Source: Symsagittifera roscoffensis (Eukaryota; Xenacoelomorpha; Acoela; Convolutidae). Taken from it: DNA of 64,000 nucleotides. The position numbers were made by a program, and so were the translations under genes. Positions 54,421 to 64,000 of this stretch are shown here, piece after piece. Below the pieces are notes generated by a model that had not been told where the DNA came from, did not search any database, and worked only from the letters and a program-made list of their open reading frames with translations. How positions within the stretch are numbered: position 1 is the first letter of the stretch; the number at the start of each line of letters is the position of its first letter. The DNA lies in contig NC_087065.1 of the NCBI RefSeq assembly GCF_963678635.1, positions 21,023,480 to 21,087,479 of the forward strand, read 5' to 3'.

Positions 54421-56560
54421 TCAGACAAAAGAGTGAATGTGGACAAATACAACACATTCAGGCAATACAGATCGGCATTCATACGTTTTTACATGCAATC
54501 ATATAAACGTGTCTTTCATACTCATATACGAAAAAACATAGATAATTGCCGACAAACAGACATGGATCGTACTTTAAAAGCATGCAACGACTCATGTGTA
54601 CACACTCTCCTTTTAAACAGACATAAAACTTCAATCATAAATTTGTACAATTTGCAAACAAGCAAATTTTTAAATGATTTTAAACTGAAAAACACACATT
54701 GATACAAAATAATTGCTGGTCTTCATTCACTCAATCAAGCGGACATGCAGTCAAAAGTTCTTCTTACATAAAAACATACAAATATACATAACTGCTAAAT
54801 ACTCAATTGAATACACACAACTAGTATGTAGATACATGATTGATGACATTTATACATGCAAAAAGTATTACACTTTTTTATAGATACATAGTTTACATAA
54901 ATATACACACACGCAACTTTTGCTTACACACATGCATACATTTTATTAGTTCTGCTGACCTTTAAAATACAACCACATGTAAACACAAAAACCAACTTAC
55001 ATTCACTTCACAATTTCAAGACAAATATATACAAACATTCAGACAAAACGAATCACGCATTACAGACTGGAATTCATACGTCTCTACATACAATCAAATA
55101 AACGTGCCTTTCAAACTCATATATGAATATGCATAAGTACTTGCCTAAAAACATACACTGATACAAAATATTTGCTTGAATTCATTCACTCAATCAAGCG
55201 GACATGCAGTCGAGAAATCTCACTTACATGAAAACATACAAATTTACACAACTTCTAAATAATCAAATGAATACACATAAATAGTATAACATATAAAAGA
55301 ATACAAATAGTAGAATATAGTATAACAAGTAATAGAATACATACAAATGAATATAACATGATAAATTACCTTTATACAAGCAAAAAGTTGTACACTTTTA
55401 CATATATTTATACAGTTTACATAAATACACACATACGCAAAGCATATGTGCGTACATATATACTATGCATATAGTATCTTGTCAAACCTTCACGAAAATC
55501 TAGAAACCTTAGTATTCTTCTAGTTACAATTAATTTGGTTTACAAGCGCGTAAGGAAAAAAATTGTACTCATACATACAAACACATCAACTTGCATACAT
55601 ACACGCATACACAAAAGATATTCACTTGGATTTGCTTATAAACACAAATACTCACACAAAAATATAATCATTACGTTTTACATATAGATATATTCAAATA
55701 CAGTCAAAGTCGCAAGCAGAGATTTGTAAAGAAATGCCATCTTTCAGCCAAGAAATGCCAGCTTTCATCTTTAAAAAAAAAAAAAATGGTGATGAACAAT
55801 TTTTTAATTTTTCTGTTGATCTCCCAAACGAATTTTCCAACGGTATCAAACTTCTACTCAAATATGACTAGTGAGTCATGAGAAGCATTTTTAGTGGTCA
55901 GAAGAAAAAATCAAGGCTTACTAACTTGCATTGGACGGGAAAACGTCAAAACAAATTGTTGAAAATTTTTTGATCGACGGTCCGAATAGAGTTTTTTGAC
56001 ACATCGAAAACTGCTCTCAAGTAATTATTTCGTTTTGTATAGAAAATTTAAGACAGTGGAAGTTTTTGGTTCGAAACAAAAATTTTAGTCATTGTTTTGA
56101 GATTTATAATCTATTTAGAAAATTTAGTTTTTTCATTCTTTTGTTGGTTCTGTAGATTGATATATCTTCAGTTGAATATTAGGCTGCAGGTTTAACCGTA
56201 GACCGAGTTACATTGACTAGAGTTGCACATTATGTTGTTTTCTCGCTAAGCCATCAAAAGATTTGTTGACCGAAAAATTGTATTTAGTTCTGAAAAAGCT
56301 ATTTAACATAGATTCAACTGTTCTTTTTTCATCTTTAACCCCCGTATTTATGCAATATCGATCGTTTGAGTTACAGTATCTTAGAAAGTAATCTTTTAAC
56401 TATGATAAAACTAACGGTAAAAGGTATGTTTTAGAGAAAACAAAAGTTGTTCTAAGCTGGTTTAACTCATTTTTTCAGTATTAAAGAAAACTTTCAAAAA
56501 ATTTTGAATTTGTTCAAAATAAACAACTCAATCTTGTTTTATGAATTTGAATTTTCTTGA

Positions 56561-58948
56561 ACGACTGTTTTTTGAGACATGATTCTAATTGAAACACAGA
56601 TTTTTTTTTAATTTTAAAGAATTAAGAGCAAAAAAAATTGTTCTTTTTGTTTTTATTTAATTTAGATTACAAAACAAACAGCTAAACATTAGTAAAATAA
56701 CTATTTGAAAAAAGCAGCAAAAAACACAAAACAGACTGAAAACTTTTCAATTGACACCACGTATAACAGAGATTGATGCGTTCCGATCCTTTTTCTTGTA
56801 TTTTGCGAGCAACTGGCGTTTACATTCGTTGCATAATATCGGTTGTCTGCCGACTGCTCCAAGGGCTCTTTGTTAGACTGATTTCTGCAACGAGATTAAC
56901 AAGGTGAAGCTGATGGCTCAATTTCCAGGCCGACTTGGGCCTCTCGACTTCCTGGGAAGATCCAATATGACTCTACGAAAGAGGAATGCACTCATAAGGA
57001 GATGAGTAAATCTAGATCTTTGATTAGCTTAACTTTGGCTATTTGCGCTGAATCGATGATATAAACTCCGATGATCAAAAAATCATCTTTTCGCATGGCC
57101 TTTTAAACCTTAATTTCAAAAGATATAAATGGAATTAGATAACATAATGGAAAATATGTGATTAAGTGTGATCCAATTATCATTATTTGAATTTATTGTT
57201 GTCTAATAAGGAAAGAAAATCTTCGTGAGCAGTCTTGTCACAAACTGTACGTTCTTGAGCGGAATCAGTCAAAACTTACACATAAAGTTTCATAAAATTT
57301 TGCGGTAACGGAGAGCAAAAAGTGAATTGAAACGGGTAAAATTATGAATCAAATGATGAAAGCAGGCGCCTGCAGAGGCGTTGTTTATGTGCTAAAAATA
57401 GAACAAGTCTTATCAAGAATTGGAAATGAAATAGCTGATAAAGACTTTGTTTTGTATAATCAAGAGCACATCTTTTCTAACTTTTGATAGTAATTTTATC
57501 GACTCTTTTTCTCTTCTTCAAATTGAACAGTTTTGGACAAGAAGAAAACACAGCATTGTTTTGGGCTCACATTCATATCTTGTATTCAGCGGCTAATCTG
57601 AAATGAACATATAGGTTTCCCCATGTTCGATTGAGATTTATGATTAGGTATAGATGTCACTCCTCAACCAAAAAGATTTTCAAAAAGAAACCGTTTACAT
57701 TTCAACGTGATTTAGTCTTACCGGAATTTGTTTATCTGCTGGAAAACTTTTCCAATATGACCTTGCTGTGTATGATCTATCACTGGCTGATAAACGAATG
57801 GCTCAAATAAACTAGAGTTTATGTATATATGTCCGTGTTTGAATTTTTACGCGTGTTTATCGGTATGTGTAATTGTTAATTTTTCTGTATATATGTTCAG
57901 AAGAGTAACAATAGCTAAAAGTAAAGCCAAAAATCAAACTCAATGTAGCTTTATTTCCAGATTAGTGAAGAACCTCTAGAACATTTTACTAGGTGTTGTA
58001 TCTGTACTATATTCAACCAGATACTGCAAAAAAACATAATTATGTGTAAACTGTGCATTGCATGTTCGATATTTAAATGCTATACGGTTTGCTTGTATTG
58101 GAAATGTTATATCAGAAAAGATGTACAAGCATGTTGTTCTAAAAAGTTTTCGAATCAATTTAGGATAAATAATTATTGTTATTGGAAAAAATTCGATGTG
58201 AAAATCAACCCAAATTCTTCTCTTTACTTATCTTCATTATTCTAGATTATTTTACCAGATGCGTAGTGGGTACAGATTATCAATCAGGTTTGAATACGTA
58301 AAATTAGTGCGTGTAGTGATCAGTTTTTAATTGTAAAATAAGCACGATTAACGTCTACTTTGTATGTTTGTGGTTACATACATTTGTATATAATGATTCG
58401 TATGTATAAATTCACTTATGTGATCAAAACTATGCCATCAGAAGTGTCACTTTAAGTAGAAAAACAATTCATTCCAAATTTTTTTGCTGCTCTTGATTTC
58501 TGAATAGTTCACCACATACTAAAAATTTACCAGATACTACATTAAAACGTATTTCTATGCCTTCATAGACATATAGTGTGTGATATGGTTTTCCAAAACT
58601 TATCTTTCATTTCTTAACCTAACTAACCTAATATGAGCAATTTTAATTAGTAATAAAGCGAATAACTAAGATCATTTAAATTTCTGTTTCAGATTTTCTA
58701 AATAATTCTCACTAGGTATTTCATATATAGTGTGAAAAAACGAATGTTTATTTATATATGAAGTATGCGGGTATGTAAGTGTCTAAGTTTGTATAATTTT
58801 TGCAACTCAATTTCGGGCTGACGCCTGTATGGGTTTGTTTATCTTTGTATGAATGAAAAAACTCAAAATGAACTAGACTTAAGTCCTGTTTTGTCATGAA
58901 AAGTCTTGTTTGTGTCACGTCAACATTAATTTTAAATGTTTCACAACA
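56561..58948. other. 2.39-kb block present only in the left arm
   Basis: Outer sequence to 56560 and inner sequence from 58949 are joined directly in the right arm (next to cattgtacatcaaaaaattc, about 60083-60100 and 60620-60636). The block is AT-rich with no recognised gene; ORFs at 57976-58245 and 58748-58972 overlap its content but show no domain. It may be an insertion on the left or a deletion on the right. Confidence 0.8.
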
Positions 58949-59508
58949 TGTACAATTCAGAAATACGTGCATCTATTTTTTTTGTTTGAGATGAATGTTG
59001 CTGTGTATGAGTGTTTTTGAGATAGAATTTGTTTTGTTTGTTTAAGGTTTTGTTAAGGAACGCCTGTAACAGAATCCTACTCTATGTTGATAATCTTGCA
59101 ACACGTTGGTTTTACTGTTGTGGTCATATCAATTTTGCTTAAAATTTAATATTTTAAACAAGGCTAGAACTTATATACATGCCCTTCATTAGCAGCTTTT
59201 AATTTTTTTTTCAGTTTGCCTAAGTTTTGTTGATCTTTGATAAATCAGATGATTGCACGTTCGCCCAAAATGCGCACCTAAGCTGCTGTTGTTCACTTAA
59301 ATGCAATCAATGTTCGTGAAGTTTTGCCACATATACTTTCAAAAAATTGTACTCAGTTATCTATCTATCAAATTATTATATTTTTAAAATTCGTTGGATA
59401 ATCCTTAAACGTTTCTGTTCCAATCTTGCCTAGCTTCATTCGGTAATACAGCGTTTTTAATGTTGGGCTGATAGTTAAGCCGTACCGACTACACCAGTGA
59501 GAGGTGTT

Positions 59509-59529
59509 CTGAGGAGTGTAGCGACGAGC
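59509..59529. other. Centre of symmetry (21-bp spacer)
   Basis: The arms meet as ...ccagtgagaggtgtt and aacgcctctcactgg..., leaving about 21 unpaired bases (ctgaggagtgtagcgacgag). The arm tips (59462-59508 and 59530-59576) are near-perfect. Confidence 0.9.
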
Positions 59530-59648
59530 AACGCCTCTCACTGGTGTAGTCGGTACGGCTTAACTATCAGCCCAACAATAAAAATGCTGTATTACCGAAT
59601 GAAGCTAGGCAAGATTGGAACAGAAACGTTTAAGGATTATCCAACGAA

Positions 59649-60184
59649 TTTTTAAAATATTAATTTGAGAGATAGATAACTGAGTACAATTTTTTGAAAG
59701 TCTATGCGGCAAAACTTTACGAACATTGATTGCATTTAAGTGAACAACAGCAGCTTATGTGCGCATTTTGGGCAAACGTGCAATCATCTGATTTATCAAA
59801 GATCAAGAAAACTTAGGCAAACTGAAAAAAAAATTAAAACCTGCTAATGAAGGGCATGTATATAAGTTCTAGCCTTGTTTAACATATTAAATTTTAAGCA
59901 AAATTGATATGACCACAACAGTAAGACCAACGTGTTGCAAGATTATCAACATAGAGTAGGATTCTGTTACAGGCGTTCCTTAACAAAACCTTAAACAAAC
60001 AAAACAAATTCTATTTCAAAAACACTCATACACAGCAACATTCATCTCAAACAAAAAAAAATAGATGCACGTATTTCTGAATTGTACATCAAAAAATTCA
60101 AAATCGCAAAAGAAGATTGGGTTGTTTATTTTGCACAAATTTAAAAAATTACTGAAAGTTTTCTTTATTACTGAAAAATATTAA
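59649..60184. repeat. 536-bp tandem repeat in the right arm, copy 1
   Basis: It repeats at 60185-60720 with very few changes (for example tctatgcggc versus tctatgtggc). Both copies include the junction that skips the 2.39-kb block, so the block was already absent when this duplication arose. No gene. Confidence 0.9.
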
Positions 60185-60720
60185 TTTTTAAAATATTAAT
60201 TTGAGAGATAGATAACTGAGTACAATTTTTTGAAAGTCTATGTGGCAAAACTTTACGAACATTGATTGCATTTAAGTGAACAACAGCAGCTTATGTGCGC
60301 ATTTTGGGCAAACGTGCAATCATCTGATTTATCAAAGATCAACAAAACTTAGGCAAACTGAAAAAAAAATTAAAACCTGCTAATGAAGGGCATGTATATA
60401 AGTTCTAGCCTTGTTTAACATATTAAATTTTAAGCAAAATTGATATGACCACAACAGTAAGACCAACGTGTTGCAAGATTATCAACATAGAGTAGGATTC
60501 TGTTACAGGCGTTCCTTAACAAAACCTTAAACAAACAAAACAAATTCTATTTCAAAAACACTCATACACAGCAACATTCATCTCAAACAAAAAAAATAGA
60601 TGCACGTATTTCTGAATTGTACATCAAAAAATTCAAAATCGCAAAAGAAGATTGGGTTGTTTATTTTGCACAAATTTAAAAAATTACTGAAAGTTTTCTT
60701 TATTACTGAAAAAATGAGCT
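60185..60720. repeat. 536-bp tandem repeat in the right arm, copy 2
   Basis: Partner of 59649-60184, the sequence that then runs on into the outer part of the arm (match to 56480 and below). Confidence 0.9.
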
Positions 60721-62879
60721 GAACATCAGCTTAGAACAACTTTTGTTTTCTCTAAAACATACCTTTTACCGTTAGTTTTATCATAGTTAAAAGATTACTT
60801 TCTAAGATACTGTAACTCAAACGATCGATATTGCATAAATACGGGGGTTAAAGATGAAAAAAGAACTGTTGAATCTATGTTAAATAGCTTTTTCAGAACT
60901 AAATACAATTTTTCGGTCAACAAATTTTTTGTAACTTGGTCTTCGGTTAAACCTTCAGCCTAATATTCAACTGAAGATATATCAATCTACAGAACCAACA
61001 AATGAATGAAAAAACTAAATTTTCTAAATAGATTATAAATCTCAAAACAATGACTAAAATTTTTGTTTCGAACCAAAACTTCCACTGTCCTAAATTTTCT
61101 ATACAAAACTAAATAATAACTCGAGAGCAGTTTTTGATGTGTCAAAAAACTCTATTCGGACCGTCGATCAAAAAATTTTCAACAATTTGTTTTGACGTTT
61201 TCCCGTCCAATGCAAGTTAGTAAGCCTTGGTTTTTTCTTCTGACCACTAAAAATGCTTCTCATGACTCACTGGTCATATTTGAGTAGAACTTCGATACCG
61301 TTGGAAAATTCGTTTGGGAGATCAACAGAAAAATTTAAAAATGGTTCATCACCATTTTTTATTTTTTTATTTTTCAAGAAAGATGGCATTTCTTTGCAAA
61401 TCTCTGCTTGCGACTTTGACTGTATTTGAATATATCTATATGTAAAACGTAATGATTATATTTTTGTGTGAGTATTTGTGTTGATAAGCAAATCCAAGTT
61501 AATATCTTTTGTGTATGCGTGTATGTATGCAAGTTGGTGGGTTTGTATGTATGAGTACAATTTTTTTCCTTACGCGCTTGTAAACCAAAACAATTGTAAC
61601 TAGAAGAATAACTAATGTTTCTAGATTTTCGTGAAGGTTTGACAAGATACTATATGGATAGTATGTATGTACGCACATATGCTTTGCGTATGTGTGTATT
61701 TATGTAAACTGTATAAATAAATGTAAAAGTGTACAACTTTTTGCTTGTATAAAGGTAATTTATCATGTTATATTCATTTATGTGAATTCTACTATTTGTT
61801 ATACTATATTCTACTATTTGTATTCTATTATATGTTATACCATTTACTATTCATTTGATTATTTAGAAGTTGTGTAAATTTGTATGTTTTCATGTAAGTA
61901 AGATTTCTTGACTGCATGTCCGCTTGATTGAGTAAATGAATTCAAGCAAATATTTTGTATCAGTGTATGTTTTTAGGCAAGTACTTATTCATATTCATAT
62001 ATGAGTATGAAAGGCACGTTTATTTGATTGTATGTAGAGACGTATGAATTCCAGTCTGTAATGCGTGATTCGTTTTGTCTGCATGTTTGTTATATTTGTC
62101 TTGAAAGTGTGAAGTGAAAGTAAGTTGGTTTGTGTGTTTACATGTGGTTGTATTATAAAGGTCAGCAGAACTATTAATTAAAATGTATGCATGTGTGTAA
62201 GCAAAAGTTGCGTGTGTGTCTATTTATGTAAACTATGTATCTATAAAAAAGTGTAATACTTTTTGCATGTATAAATGTCATCAATCATGTATCTACATAC
62301 TAGTTGTGTGTATTCAATTGAGTATTTAGCAGTTATGTATATTTGTATGTTTTTATGTCAGAAGAATTTTTGACTGCATGTCCGCTTGATTGAGTGAATG
62401 AAGACCAGCAATTATTTTGTATCAATGTGTGTTTTTCAGTTTAAAATCATTTAAAAATTTGCTTGTTTGCAAATTGTACAAATTTATGATTGAAGTTTTA
62501 TGTCTGTTTAAAAGGAAAGTGTGTACACATGAGTCGTTGCATGCTTTTAAAGTACGATCCATGTCTGTTTGTCGGCAATTATCTATGTATTTTCGTATAT
62601 GAGTATGAAAGACACGTTTATATGATTGTATGTAAAGACGTATGAATGCCGGTCTGTATTGCATGAATGTGTTGTATTTGTCCACATCCACTCTTTGTCT
62701 GAATGTGTATATATTTGCCTTGAAAGTGTGAAGTGAATGTAAGCTGGTTTGTGTGTTTAAATTGGGTTCTATTTTAAAGGTCAGCCGAAAGATTAAGTCA
62801 AAATCTTTGCATATGTGTAAGCACTTCTCGTATAATTGATTGCACGTTTAAAAGTATGTAAGCAAGTATGTAAAACTTA

Positions 62880-63300
62880 TGTATCTATGGTAGTTTATTT
62901 GCATTCTTCTTCTGTATAAGACTATGTACGTTTGTATTCATACCTTTATCTAAGACTTCATTTTGAATGTTTGTATGTATGGAAGTATTTTTGCATATTT
63001 GTATGTAATTTTGTGCGTATGGTTGTTTGAATGTCTCCAAGTAACTTTAGGTTTGTATGTATATATGTAAGTACGTTTGTATGTATCTATGTATGCATGC
63101 ATGTATGTAAGTATGTTTGTATGTATGTGTTTATGTAAGTTTGTGCATATGTATGCATGTATGTATGTTTGTACTCAGTAAGTGTGTATGTCATTATTTT
63201 TGTATGTAAGTTTGTATGAATAACTTTATGTAAGTCTTTAAATGTGTATGAATAAACGTATGTATGTAATAAAATACCTATGACTATTTTTTGTGAGTTT
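62880..63300. repeat. Imperfect tgta/tatg tetranucleotide tract, right arm
   Basis: Mirror of the left-arm tract, with small differences in repeat number. Confidence 0.8.
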
Positions 63301-64000
63301 GCATTTAAGTTTGCAACTTATGAAAATGTGTTTATGTTTCTTAAGTTTACAAGTATGCAGCTTTATATGTTTAGTGGGTATGTATGTTTGAGTATAGTTG
63401 TAATCGTTTATTTTATTTCATATAGAAATATATATGTAACTCAATCCAAACCTTTCTTATCTTTCTTCTTAAGTTTCTCGAATATTCTAGAATAATCAAC
63501 CAGACACTATATTGATAGTTTGTTTCATTTTCTTGATTTGCAAAACAATTTGATAATTGTTTTTAAAAAACTTTCCTCGAAATATTTGATCCTCCAGATA
63601 TCCTCATTATGAACAATTTTTTTTGAAAAAGTGGCATATGCTGCATTGATAATTTCAATTTATCTGCAGTCAATGATTATAAAAAATGTTTGAAAATTGT
63701 AACATAAAAATCAATTTTCAAGTTTTCACAAAAAATTGTCGATGGAAGCATCAAACAACAAGTCCAATTGGAGACAGCATGGAGTCGAAAGTGTTTGTTG
63801 AACTGTTGCTCATAGAGATAAAAAATACGAAAACAAAATTATTAGAAAAAATTTATGGTTTATTGAGGAAAATGATTGATCGTGCAGACGAACACGATCG
63901 ATAGAAGAATGGTTGAAAATGACATGCGGCTGGTAGAGCTGAAGACGGTAAGCGAGCAAAGTCTGAGCGACAGGTACTGTATATTTGAAGGATGATTGAT

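Larger units (their letters stand above)
53137..59508. repeat. Left arm of the giant inverted repeat
   Basis: Reverse complement of 59530-64000 at about 96-97% identity, except for one large block. Coordinates add to 119,038 near the centre and 117,138 in the outer part. The last bases of the window (63938-64000) still match 53137-53200, so the repeat goes on beyond the window and its left end may be further left than 53137. ORFs such as 53643-53858 have mirror partners (63280-63495) because the DNA is mirrored. No protein gene is recognised. Confidence 0.95.
59530..64000. repeat. Right arm of the giant inverted repeat
   Basis: This mirrors the left arm but lacks the left block 56561-58948, and instead has a tandem duplication of 536 bp (59649-60184 and 60185-60720). 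Differences from the left arm include substitutions and short indels in tetranucleotide runs. Confidence 0.95.

Noticed and set aside
54433..54702. 89-codon ORF with a mirror partner at 62422-62691
   Set aside because: Both are in mirrored DNA next to tetranucleotide tracts. Changes between arms look neutral (several amino-acid differences), and no domain is present.
59461..59577. Terminal inverted repeats of a normal DNA transposon at the palindrome centre
   Set aside because: Symmetry does not end after a short arm but goes on for kilobases, and no transposase is seen.
1..64000. tRNA, rRNA or CRISPR features
   Set aside because: I looked for cloverleaf-like blocks, rRNA-like GC-rich stretches and regularly spaced short repeats. 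The only regular arrays are the 21-bp minisatellite and tetranucleotide tracts, and no RNA gene was convincing by eye.

Overview
The window is AT-rich invertebrate nuclear DNA. It carries one recognisable host gene, a CYP4-family cytochrome P450 with GT-AG introns, a GC-AG intron and one intron of about 22 kb. Almost everything else is repetitive. No bacterial or organellar signature is visible and I cannot name the species. The CYP4 family, Ty3/gypsy elements and an envelope-bearing LTR element fit an arthropod or similar invertebrate.

Layout. (1) 1-13058: a 6,189-bp tandem unit (1669-7857, then a truncated second copy 7858-13058) made of older diverged repeats and containing a 21-bp minisatellite; no protein gene is recognised. 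(2) 13426-38327: seven CYP4 exons up to the I-helix, ending at a 200-N gap. The heme-binding half is not in the window. (3) The 21.9-kb fifth intron (16022-37900) holds a foldback repeat, a minus-strand Ty3/gypsy element (16611-24826) with an in-frame 1,857-bp tandem duplication in its integrase region, and a plus-strand envelope-bearing LTR element A (24890-37551) inserted just upstream of the gypsy gag. (4) 39776-50012: two broken minus-strand relatives of element A, called B and C, arranged around three LTR pieces. C contains 2.3 kb of unrelated, gene-like sequence, including a broken leucine-rich-repeat membrane protein gene. (5) 50013-53136: two small foldback repeats and no recognised gene. 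(6) 53137-64000: a very large inverted repeat, over 4.4 kb per arm with a 21-bp spacer at 59509-59529, which runs off the window edge.

Element A reads LTR - gag - (protease, RT and RNase H missing) - integrase - ANTISENSE gene - envelope - accessory ORF - LTR. The antisense gene is the most interesting feature. It lies on the opposite strand between integrase and env, has a 105-108 bp GT-AG intron at the same place in copies A and B, and keeps protein-level similarity in both. It starts close to the env start with a shared intergenic segment carrying a CCAAT box, so a divergent internal promoter is plausible. Env and accessory ORF of A are tandemly duplicated (2,508 bp). Both 674-bp LTRs of A are preceded by the same 149 bp of gypsy sequence, although only the 5' LTR should be, so the 3' end was rebuilt by recombination. 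All retroelement genes here show breaks (frameshifts, stops, deletions); no intact autonomous element is present.
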